NCBI GenBank assembly: GCA_030643345.1
Contig: DAOWMA010000013.1
Span: 1 to 13,967 of the forward strand
DNA: 13,967 nucleotides
Reading direction: 5' to 3'
Origin: Spirochaetaceae bacterium
GTDB taxonomy: Bacteria; Spirochaetota; Spirochaetia; B11-G9
The notes below the pieces were generated by a model. The model worked only from the letters and a program-made list of their open reading frames with translations. It was not told the DNA's origin and did not search any database. The translations under genes were made by a program, and so were the position numbers. Positions 7,565 through 13,967 of this stretch are shown piece after piece (position 1 is the first letter of the stretch; the number at the start of each line of letters is the position of its first letter).

Positions 7565-7651
7565 GATATAAAAGCTTTTAACCGTTCATTTAGAATTAAA
7601 GTTGGAATGTCACCTTCTGCATTCAGGATCTCGACTGTCCGGCAGCCTTAG
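7565..7651 (+). pseudogene. Remnant of an AraC-family regulator (C-terminal helix-turn-helix end)
   Basis: The plus-strand frame reads SDIKAFNRSFRIKVGMSPSAFR and a few more residues before a TAG. This matches the last helix of AraC-family DNA-binding domains, whose usual form is GFSDxSYFxRxFKKxxGxSPSEYR. An in-frame TAA lies two codons upstream (7559-7561), and no other frame supplies the first half of the domain, so only about 28 codons survive. It cannot make a functional regulator. It marks a breakpoint near 7562 and suggests that the adjoining glycosidase-like gene belonged to, or landed in, a locus with its own AraC control. Confidence 0.65.
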
Positions 7652-7745
7652 AAATCAGTATAGAAATTTGAAACAGAGACTTATTCCAGGATAGGTGTTA
7701 ATGATTTCAAAAGGCTAATATCAGGATCAGCTTTTGGTGATTATG

Positions 7746-7774
7746 ATTCGGAGGCTGGCTGACTCCTACCGAAT
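7746..7774. terminator. Possible hairpin at the end of the broken GH38 gene
   Basis: ATTCGG (7746-7751) pairs with CCGAAT (7769-7774), extended by AGG/CCT with one bulge, around the stop codon of the minus-strand GH38 frame at 7766-7768. No T-run follows in the minus direction, so termination is uncertain. Confidence 0.3.
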
Positions 7775-9646
7775 GACTGACAGTTTTATTGTCAGAATCT
7801 CAAAGGGGTTAAAATCCAGCTCAACCCGCCCCTCTCTTACTGATATCTCACCAATGGGTTCTTCCATCAGGTTAACAAGCAGAGCTTTCATAACCGGAAA
7901 GTTCAATTGCAGGGCAGTATGACATGACTCACCTGCGGCTTCATAAAGACGAACTATTATTTCGCTGCCCCCTTCAGCCTTTTTCACCGTTTCAATAATT
8001 ACCGACGGAGATTCAACAAGCATATAGGAAAAAGTTGATGGCAGGGGCCCCTTTCCGGAAGAACAGGGTAGGATTGCAAGGGGAATATTCAGCTCATATC
8101 CTGCCCGAACAACACCTCCTTCTGCATAATCACCTGGATGGGGATACAGAGAGTAGGTAAAGTTATGTTCCCCCAGATCTGTGTAAGCGGAAATTTCTCT
8201 TGAAGAATCCCCTTTGTCTACTAATGGACCCGGATACCGGACACAACGCACCAGGGTCAACTCCAGCGTACTATCCTTAACCCGGTAGCCATACTTGGAA
8301 TCGTTCAACAAGGCCACGCCGTAATGGCGACTTGAGATATCGACCCATTTTTGGGCGGGAACTTCATCTTTGGCCATATCCCATGTTGTGTTGGAATGGG
8401 TCGCTCTCTTTATACTTCCAAATTGGATTTCACAGACTGCATGGTCTGCCTTGATAGCCAGAGGAAAACCGGTCTTTATCATCTTAGCCGGCTCCTGCCA
8501 GTTGATCCAGGTAATGAAATCGATACAACGACTCCCCTCGGTGAGAACAACCTGCTGTTTCATTTCCGATTTTTGATATTTATAGAAATGGGTAATACTT
8601 GCCTTCGGGCCGTCAATTTCAGTTTCAGAACTTATTAAAACGAAGGTATCAGGGGGTTTTTCACGGTAGTTGAGGGAAAAATCCCAGACATCCCCGTCAT
8701 CTTCATATATGGAAACGCAGTTCCCCATACCTACCGGTGAAAGAATTTCCTGATGTAATTCCTTGTCAAAAATACTTTTTATACTTCCATCATCATTGAA
8801 GATGATGACAAGAAGCTCATTCTCCAGTTTATCGACCAGAGCTATCGATTGATTTGAAACAAAAGAGTCAACTGAAACTCCGTCCATTACGACATAGCCC
8901 ATCGCCGGCACCAGAATTTTTCTCCAGGTATTCTCTACCTGCACCCACTCTTCCCTTTCCCATGAAAGGGAGTTTTGAATGACATAGGGGTTTTTACTAT
9001 GGGAGGTATCGATATTCTTAATAATATTAGATTCATGTTCTGAGATCAGTTTCTCTGTTTCTTTAAGCATAAACGCGTACCGCTCCAGAGATTCTTTATA
9101 AACTCTTTTGATTGATGATCCCGGAAGAATATCATGAAATTGATACAGAAGGACCTCCTTCCAGATACGCTCAAGGGGTCCTGAAGGATATTCAGTTCCC
9201 GACACAAGTCCTGAAAGAACAGCTTTCCATTCCAGTTCCCTCAGTCCTATCTCCATCCGACGGTTATACCATTTGCTTTTACATTGCGTTGTAAATGTCC
9301 CCTGATGTCTTTCAAGATAAAATTCTCCATCCCATGTTGCGAAACGGTCCTTGTCCTTTTCCCAAATTGCCAGAAAATCCGCGACTGGCCTCTGCTCAAC
9401 CGGACACAGGCCTGCCAGGTTTTTCATTCTTTTAAGCCTTTCAAGGTGTTCAGCTCCCGGACCGCCCCCGCCATCACCAATGCCAAAAGCCATAAGGCAT
9501 TGATCAGATATACCCTTGTCCAGGTAATTCTGCTCTATTTTTACAACTGCTCCGGGAGATGCGGGACCGTTATAGGTCTCCTCGGGCAGCAGATGGGTCA
9601 GAATTTCAGAGCCATCTATCCCCTTCCATTTAAATGAATGATGGGG
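7766..9646 (-). CDS. C-terminal part of the split GH38 mannosidase (no start of its own)
   Basis: This part carries the end of the catalytic barrel (GIDGSEILTH and GDGGGGP), the helical middle domain with the QFHDILPG metal-binding block, and the C-terminal beta-sandwich with the conserved EHNFTYSLYPH near the end. Automatic gene callers would start it at ATG 9493, but that codon lies inside GDGGGGP-proximal conserved sequence and has no Shine-Dalgarno site. Without the N-terminal HAHLD and the nucleophile it cannot be active alone. Confidence 0.75.
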   Translation of the reverse strand, partial: PHHSFKWKGIDGSEILTHLLPEETYNGPASPGAVVKIEQNYLDKGISDQCLMAFGIGDGGGGPGAEHLERLKRMKNLAGLCPVEQRPVADFLAIWEKDKDRFATWDGEFYLERHQGTFTTQCKSKWYNRRMEIGLRELEWKAVLSGLVSGTEYPSGPLERIWKEVLLYQFHDILPGSSIKRVYKESLERYAFMLKETEKLISEHESNIIKNIDTSHSKNPYVIQNSLSWEREEWVQVENTWRKILVPAMGYVVMDGVSVDSFVSNQSIALVDKLENELLVIIFNDDGSIKSIFDKELHQEILSPVGMGNCVSIYEDDGDVWDFSLNYREKPPDTFVLISSETEIDGPKASITHFYKYQKSEMKQQVVLTEGSRCIDFITWINWQEPAKMIKTGFPLAIKADHAVCEIQFGSIKRATHSNTTWDMAKDEVPAQKWVDISSRHYGVALLNDSKYGYRVKDSTLELTLVRCVRYPGPLVDKGDSSREISAYTDLGEHNFTYSLYPHPGDYAEGGVVRAGYELNIPLAILPCSSGKGPLPSTFSYMLVESPSVIIETVKKAEGGSEIIVRLYEAAGESCHTALQLNFPVMKALLVNLMEEPIGEISVREGRVELDFNPFEILTIKLSVIR

Positions 9647-10819
9647 TTATTTGTTTATTAAGTTCCAGGATAATTTCTGGGTGATAAAATAATCCACACC
9701 GCTTTTCTTGAGGATCTGGGGGAGAGCTGCACTGTAGCCGAATACGTCAGGCTCCCATAGATAATTAACCTCCCTGCCAAATTCATTTCTGAAAAACTCC
9801 TTCCCATAAAATAGCTGACGTATCAGGGATTCTCCGGAAGGGATATTAGTGTCAGCCTCGACCCACATGGCCCCCTGGATTTCCAGCCGTCCTCCTTTTA
9901 CACGCCTTATTATTTTCTCATACAAAGAGGGATAGGACTCTTTCATCCACTTGAAAAGCTGGGGCTGGCTTGCTCCGAAAATATAATCGGGATAGCGGGC
10001 CATCAGATCGAGAGCAGTTGCAAAAGTACGGGCCCCTTTCCTTTTGGTTTCCCTGATCGGCCATAGCCATGCCAGATCAAGATGGGCATGTCCAACAGCA
10101 CTAATATTAAGTGAAGGGTCTCCTCCAATCTTCTGGAGCTCAGGTGCGAGGATATTTCCTGCCTTTTGTATCTCATCAGACGAAAAAGTTTTTAGTACAA
10201 AACCTGCTTCCAGGAGTGCATTATGTATCCGGCTATATCGTGCTGTTTCCGGGGCAAGTACTTTCATCAGGTCATACAAGATCTCAAAGTCATAATATAG
10301 GCTGCGAATATCATCATTACAGACAGCAATGAACGCCTCTTTCACAGTGCCGTTTTCCTGTAACTCCCCAAAAAGATCGTTACATCCGGCATCAGCCCAT
10401 ATATCGATCTTTTCCTCTCCTGAAGATCTATTTGAAATATGGAGGGTCCTTTTGGTCGGCGCTCCCAATTCCCGGGAAAATGTGGATGCCTTGCTTGTAA
10501 GACCTCTGACAGGAATCCCGGCAGAATCAAAAACACACAATTCCCCGTTCACATCGATAAGGAGTACGATTTTTTTATCTTTCCCATCCCGGGAAACATC
10601 AGCAGTAAAATGGAACCAGGCGCAGTCGAACAGATCTCCCCACTTATCACCTGCTCGGAGCTCTTTCTTTTCACCGGTTTTTCGATCGTTAAAACTTACC
10701 GGTTCTTCCGTTACCCATGCGGTAATGGACAATTCGCCAATAATCTCATATCTGGCTTCTCCTATCTTATCCAATACGCTGCTCAGTTCATTTTTGGTGT
10801 AGCCTCGAAGATAGGGCAT
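9647..10819 (-). CDS. N-terminal part of the split GH38 mannosidase (390 codons)
   Basis: The translated piece holds the N-terminal beta domain (about residues 1-230) and most of the catalytic barrel: AVGHAHLDLAWLWPIRET (from 241), GAMWVEADTNIPSGESL and LWEPDVFGYS with D358. It ends at the premature TAA just after SWNLINK. If made, the fragment lacks the third metal site and the C-terminal domains and is expected to be unstable and inactive. Confidence 0.8.
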   Translation of the reverse strand: MPYLRGYTKNELSSVLDKIGEARYEIIGELSITAWVTEEPVSFNDRKTGEKKELRAGDKWGDLFDCAWFHFTADVSRDGKDKKIVLLIDVNGELCVFDSAGIPVRGLTSKASTFSRELGAPTKRTLHISNRSSGEEKIDIWADAGCNDLFGELQENGTVKEAFIAVCNDDIRSLYYDFEILYDLMKVLAPETARYSRIHNALLEAGFVLKTFSSDEIQKAGNILAPELQKIGGDPSLNISAVGHAHLDLAWLWPIRETKRKGARTFATALDLMARYPDYIFGASQPQLFKWMKESYPSLYEKIIRRVKGGRLEIQGAMWVEADTNIPSGESLIRQLFYGKEFFRNEFGREVNYLWEPDVFGYSAALPQILKKSGVDYFITQKLSWNLINK

Positions 10820-10875
10820 ATATTATTCCTTTAAAAAGTATTAACCTTTTGGATTTATCTTATTGGAAATCGCTA

Positions 10876-11835
10876 TCATTGCTCTTTACTTATCTTCCCA
10901 TACCCTTCAAATGGATAATCAATAACAATTCTCCCTACCTCTACATCACCTATACCACTGTATAAATCAACCTTGCCATCATCTCTCATAACTATTCCGG
11001 CGGGAAAGACACAATCAACCAATGTATCTTTTTTTGCAGGTCCATCAGGATAACTGGTTCTTGTACCAATGATTTTAATATCTCTCGCTTCATGTTTTTC
11101 AATGTCAAAAACAAATGACATATTCATATAAACCAGGATTTCCAAACCGGATTCATCAATCTGCTTATAAGATTTATGACCGATTACTCCGATCATACCA
11201 CTATCCAGATAATAACATTGATTACAACCACCCCATTCATCATCTTCAAAAAGTCCGTCGACAATGTGTGCGTTTTCCACTAACTGAGCATTTATTTCTT
11301 CTATACTATTAATAATGGTAAAACCAACAATTGAATCACTGCCATATTGAGCTTTAATCTTTTCACCTCTCGGTCTTGAAAAAACACCTATTCGGAATCC
11401 ATCCAGTTTCACCAGTCGAATATCTTTCATATAATCCGGACCGGTAGTAAAATAGACCAGGTCATGTAAATCTTTTCCTTTATAAAAATAGCCATAAAAT
11501 GTATCCAGTTTACCCTGCTTCATCCGGACATGAGTGCCACCTAATACAATTTCTTCATCTATAAAGGAAATATATGGATCTTCCAGTTGATAAGTCATGG
11601 AATTGGAAATCAGTTCCCATTCATCCTTTCCTGCCCTCTGAAACAATCTTACCCAGGATCTGGCCCATTCTCCCCTTTTTTCTATTCGACCAAAGATATA
11701 GGTTTTACCTTTCCAGTCAAATGGTAAAGAAGGATTATAAACATCATATCCATCAACACCTGTAAATTTTACTTTAACACTTTCATATATTTTTTTTCCT
11801 TTTTCGAACAATTCTCTTTGTTCTATTAATGTCAT
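10876..11835 (-). CDS. DUF1861 family protein, five-bladed beta-propeller glycosidase-like
   Basis: A 319-residue cytosolic protein with the features of the DUF1861 family: KFTGVDGYDVYNPSLPF near the N-terminus, YIFGRIEKR, the acidic LEDPYISFIDEEIVLGG, GPDYMKDIRLV, the pair GVFSRPRG and GFTIINS, EEWGG-like DDEWGGCNQ, and a C-terminal LYSGIGDVEVGRI. Proteins of this family are predicted propellers related to mannoside phosphorylases of GH130 and other beta-fructosidase-like folds; as far as I know no activity is firmly established. It lies between the sugar importer and a GH38 mannosidase, which points to a role in cleaving or phosphorolysing an imported mannose-containing oligosaccharide (inference). 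The start is well supported: AGGTGG lies seven bases before ATG 11835. A 117-bp gap with no clear terminator separates it from the permease gene, so cotranscription is likely. Confidence 0.85.
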   Translation of the reverse strand: MTLIEQRELFEKGKKIYESVKVKFTGVDGYDVYNPSLPFDWKGKTYIFGRIEKRGEWARSWVRLFQRAGKDEWELISNSMTYQLEDPYISFIDEEIVLGGTHVRMKQGKLDTFYGYFYKGKDLHDLVYFTTGPDYMKDIRLVKLDGFRIGVFSRPRGEKIKAQYGSDSIVGFTIINSIEEINAQLVENAHIVDGLFEDDEWGGCNQCYYLDSGMIGVIGHKSYKQIDESGLEILVYMNMSFVFDIEKHEARDIKIIGTRTSYPDGPAKKDTLVDCVFPAGIVMRDDGKVDLYSGIGDVEVGRIVIDYPFEGYGKISKEQ

Positions 11836-11952
11836 TGTATATCCACCTATGATTAATATGATTTCTACTTTACCAATTGTTTTAAAGTTGAATTTATTAC
11901 TCTTGCTACACAGCTCCGGACATTTCCATAACTATAATAAACTAATATCTCA

Positions 11953-12822
11953 TCATCCCTTCAGACCCGACATGGTTATTCCTCTTGTAAAGGAGTTTCT
12001 GAAGATGATAAACAGTACAATTATCGGAAATGTAAGGAAGATTACACCGGCCATTTGCGCACCAAGATTTTCACCATAGGTTTTCATATAGCCTGCCAAC
12101 ACAGTTGTCATCGGCATAAATGCACTTTTCTTATTTAGAATGATATACCACAGATATTCATCCCATCTGCCCATAAAAATAAACATTCCAATAATCGTTA
12201 TTATGGGTTTTGAAAGTGGGAACATTATCCTGAAGATAATAAGCAGCTCACTTCCTCCATCAATTCTTACACTCTCTATTAAGTCATTTGGTATTCCTTT
12301 AAAAAACTGATAAAAAAGAAATACTGCCCAGGCACTTGCAACAAAGGGAAGGATCATCGCCGTATAGGTGTCTATCAGATGTAGATTTTTTATAACAAGA
12401 AAGACAGGAACTAGAAAAAGTATGGTCGGAAACAGCATCTGAAATATAATAAAATTTGTTAAAAACTTTCTACCTGGAAACTCATGCTTGGCAAGAGAGT
12501 ATCCGGCAAGACCTCCTATCAGAATTACGGCAACCGTTACTACCGATGAAATAAAGAAAGAGTTGAAAAATGCTCTTCCAAATGGTGTTCTGCCAACTTC
12601 GGCTGCTGTGGTAAGTATAAATTTATAGTGGCCCAGTGTCATGGGCTTGGAAGGTAACAGCCCTGATCCTGTAATGTCTGTCTCATTTTTAAATGAAGCA
12701 ATTGTAACCCAGATATATGGATATAACCAAAACAAGGCTAAAAAGAGTAAAATACATAAGATAAGATACCGCACTGCCTTATTCATCTGACTATGCCCAA
12801 GTTTCATTTTTTGTTTTCCCAT
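11953..12822 (-). CDS. Sugar ABC transporter permease, MalG-type
   Basis: A 289-residue inner-membrane protein of the binding-protein-dependent carbohydrate permease family. About six hydrophobic segments are visible, the first at residues 18-40. The cytoplasmic EAA loop that docks the ATPase is at about 183-205 (ESVRIDGGSELLIIFRIMFP), followed by FMGRWDEYLW, typical of MalG-type subunits. The C-terminus ends GITMSGLKG, close to the usual GxxKG. It is the second permease subunit and pairs with the upstream MalF-type protein to form the membrane channel. Its ATG overlaps the stop of that gene by one base (TAATG), with AGAGGTG eight bases before it, so translation is probably coupled. No ATPase gene is visible; such importers commonly share one encoded elsewhere. 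Confidence 0.95.
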   Translation of the reverse strand: MGKQKMKLGHSQMNKAVRYLILCILLFLALFWLYPYIWVTIASFKNETDITGSGLLPSKPMTLGHYKFILTTAAEVGRTPFGRAFFNSFFISSVVTVAVILIGGLAGYSLAKHEFPGRKFLTNFIIFQMLFPTILFLVPVFLVIKNLHLIDTYTAMILPFVASAWAVFLFYQFFKGIPNDLIESVRIDGGSELLIIFRIMFPLSKPIITIIGMFIFMGRWDEYLWYIILNKKSAFMPMTTVLAGYMKTYGENLGAQMAGVIFLTFPIIVLFIIFRNSFTRGITMSGLKG

Positions 12823-13703
12823 TATAATTGCACCTCTCTTTCAACAAATTTACGAACTACAAATACAAGCCCGAATGAGATAGCTGCAGTTACTATGGCA
12901 AGAGCACTTCCCTGGCCGGCACGGAAAAGCTCAAATGTCGTTTTATATGTCCAGAAAACAAATGTATGCGTTGCAAAGAACGGTCCACCCTCGGTAATAA
13001 GAAAAGGTTCGGTAAATATATTAACACTCAACCCTATTGCAAATATTAGTATAGTAACAAAAGAAGCATTCAGCATCGGAACGGTAACCTTGAAAAAAGT
13101 CTGTGTTCCACTTGCCCCGTCTATCAGGGCCGCATCATATATCGACTGCGGTATTGCCTGTAATCCTGCATAAAAAATCAAAGCATAGTACCCCATTACT
13201 TTCCACACGACCAGTACTGCAATAGAACTCATTGCTATTCTGGGATCAGTAAAAAATGGTATATTTAAATTTATCCCTCTTAAAAAAACATTAACAACTC
13301 CATCATGCGCAAAGAGCCTGCTGAAAATTACAGCATATGCTACCCCTGCCGTAACATAGGGCAGAAGAAATGAAATAAGAAAAAATGATGAGGCCCTTTG
13401 TGCTTTATATATCATCCAGGCAATCAGCAGGGAAATGGCGACACCCAGAGGAATAAATACACCAATAAATTGAAATGTATTCCTTAAGGAGATATAAAAA
13501 AGCTTATCTGAAAATATTTTTATAAAGTTGTTTAAACCTACAAATTTGGCAGGAGACATCATGTTCCATTTTTGCAAAGCAAGAACAAAGGACCAGATGA
13601 ATGGAATGCACCAGAATACTATGGTAAAAACCAGATAGGGAGCAATAAGTGCAAGACCAGCTTTACTCCCCTTGAACTTATTACCGAATTTTAATTTATC
13701 CAT
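12822..13703 (-). CDS. Sugar ABC transporter permease, MalF/UgpA-type
   Basis: A 293-residue inner-membrane permease subunit. Six membrane segments can be traced, starting with GLALIAPYLVFTIVFW after a short basic N-terminus (MDKLKFGNKFKG). The EAA loop is at about residues 190-210 (YDAALIDGASGTQTFFKVTVP), followed by the family landmark NIFTEPFLITEGGP. I start it at ATG 13703 because AAGGAGG lies five bases upstream; the longer frame to 13748 would run through the intergenic hairpin. It follows the binding-protein gene in the classic order binding protein, MalF-type, MalG-type. Together they import an oligosaccharide, likely a mannoside given the downstream enzymes. Confidence 0.95.
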   Translation of the reverse strand: MDKLKFGNKFKGSKAGLALIAPYLVFTIVFWCIPFIWSFVLALQKWNMMSPAKFVGLNNFIKIFSDKLFYISLRNTFQFIGVFIPLGVAISLLIAWMIYKAQRASSFFLISFLLPYVTAGVAYAVIFSRLFAHDGVVNVFLRGINLNIPFFTDPRIAMSSIAVLVVWKVMGYYALIFYAGLQAIPQSIYDAALIDGASGTQTFFKVTVPMLNASFVTILIFAIGLSVNIFTEPFLITEGGPFFATHTFVFWTYKTTFELFRAGQGSALAIVTAAISFGLVFVVRKFVEREVQL

Positions 13704-13708
13704 GTTTC

Positions 13709-13715
13709 CCTCCTT
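13709..13715 (-). promoter_or_regulatory. Strong ribosome binding site of the MalF-type gene
   Basis: AAGGAGG on the minus strand, five bases before ATG 13703. It excludes the longer start at 13748. Confidence 0.8.
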
Positions 13716-13720
13716 AAATA

Positions 13721-13752
13721 ATCTTTGGCCGAAAAGAATCCCGGCCAAAGAT
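13721..13752 (-). terminator. Intercistronic hairpin between binding-protein and permease genes
   Basis: ATCTTTGGCCG (13721-13731) and CGGCCAAAGAT (13742-13752) form a perfect 11-bp stem with a 10-base loop. In the minus direction it is followed by only a short T-rich stretch (TATTT), so it looks leaky. Such hairpins after binding-protein genes are known to stop part of the transcription or protect the upstream mRNA, raising binding protein over permease. Confidence 0.6.
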
Positions 13753-13777
13753 AGATTTATCTAAAAATGATATTCAA

Positions 13778-13967
13778 TTATTCCCAAAGAGCCATAACTT
13801 TCGGAATCAGATCATTAAGGGCTTCATCTACAGTCTTCTTACCAAAAACAATTGGTTCCCAGAGTTCTGAATTGATAAGGTTGTGTACTTCAACAGTATT
13901 CGGGATAGCTGCAGGAGGAATTGAGTAGGGAATCATCTCTGCATATTGTGCGGTTTGAGGATTATTC
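13778..13967 (-). CDS. Extracellular sugar-binding protein of the ABC importer, C-terminal end (partial)
   Basis: Sixty-two codons up to a TAA at 13778-13780, running off the right edge, so the start is outside the window. The end reads PYSIPPAAIPNT, ELWEPIVFGKKTVDEALNDL and MALWE, the typical C-terminal helix pattern of family-1 solute-binding proteins (FGKKSVEEALxxL). Its position directly before the two permease genes agrees. It would be a lipoprotein or periplasmic protein that captures the sugar. Ligand cannot be told from this fragment. Confidence 0.85.
   Translation of the reverse strand, partial: NNPQTAQYAEMIPYSIPPAAIPNTVEVHNLINSELWEPIVFGKKTVDEALNDLIPKVMALWE

Larger units (their letters stand above)
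7766..10819 (-). pseudogene. GH38 alpha-mannosidase interrupted by one in-frame stop codon
   Basis: Two reading frames here are one gene. The upstream part ends in SWNLINK and TAA (9649-9647), and the same frame continues without any shift as PHHSFKWKGIDGSEILTH for 51 codons before the first downstream ATG (9493). In GH38 proteins the block SWNxxNxFPHHTFxWxGIDGS is continuous, so the TAA replaces one residue, probably Phe or Tyr, at codon 391 of 1017. All catalytic landmarks survive on the two sides: HAHLD (244-248), EPDVFGYS with likely nucleophile D358, GDGGGGP (448-454) and QFHDILPG (H562-D563). No other lesion is visible, so the loss is recent, or the stop is a sequencing error. Intact, it would be a long bacterial-type alpha-mannosidase. 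It follows the DUF1861 gene by 56 bp, in the same orientation, behind the ABC importer genes; AGGA lies 8 bases before ATG 10819. Confidence 0.85.

Noticed and set aside
7766..9493. Independent gene starting at ATG 9493
   Set aside because: The 51 codons upstream in the same frame are conserved GH38 sequence and no Shine-Dalgarno site precedes the ATG.
9647..9649. Programmed recoding of the TAA in the mannosidase
   Set aside because: UAA is not used for selenocysteine or pyrrolysine, and no recoding signal is evident; a nonsense mutation or sequence error is simpler.
10329..10802. 157-codon plus-strand frame opposite the broken mannosidase
   Set aside because: Low-complexity Ser/Pro-rich shadow of the GH38 N-terminal domain, with no supporting signals.
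13704..13748. Longer MalF-type start at 13748
   Set aside because: It reads through the intergenic hairpin and past a near-perfect ribosome site before ATG 13703.

Overview
The window is about 40% G+C by eye and almost fully coding. It reads as a carbohydrate-utilisation locus of a free-living, probably anaerobic heterotroph. The protein types (ornithine-racemase-like PLP enzyme, DUF1861 propeller, two GH38 enzymes, a family-1 sugar ABC importer without its own ATPase) are common in free-living Spirochaetota, Thermotogota and Firmicutes. I lean to a spirochaete, but nothing here proves the taxon.

Layout. At the left edge a plus-strand gene (2-1729, 5' end outside the window) fuses an alanine/ornithine-racemase-type PLP barrel to an arginase-fold domain that has lost most metal ligands. 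It converges, 8 bp apart, on a minus-strand block. Read in its direction of transcription (right to left), that block is: the 3' end of a sugar-binding lipoprotein gene (13778-13967), an 11-bp hairpin, two sugar permeases (12822-13703 and 11953-12822, overlapping as TAATG), a DUF1861 propeller (10876-11835), a GH38 alpha-mannosidase gene split by one in-frame TAA (7766-10819), a LacI-family repressor (4850-5842), and an intact second GH38 enzyme (1738-4572).

The block is interrupted between the broken mannosidase and the repressor (5843-7765). One plus-strand gene lies there (6280-7497), coding for an (alpha/alpha)6-toroid glycosidase-like protein. It is flanked by non-coding or decayed sequence that includes the last 28 codons of an AraC-type regulator (7565-7651). 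This looks like the scar of another sugar locus.

Working together (inference): the importer brings in a mannose-containing oligosaccharide, the DUF1861 and GH38 enzymes cleave it, and the LacI protein controls expression. Related TGAAA..TTTCA palindromes stand before both lacI and the intact GH38 gene, the latter just downstream of a good TTGACA/GATAAT promoter. No tRNA, rRNA, CRISPR array or intact insertion sequence was seen.
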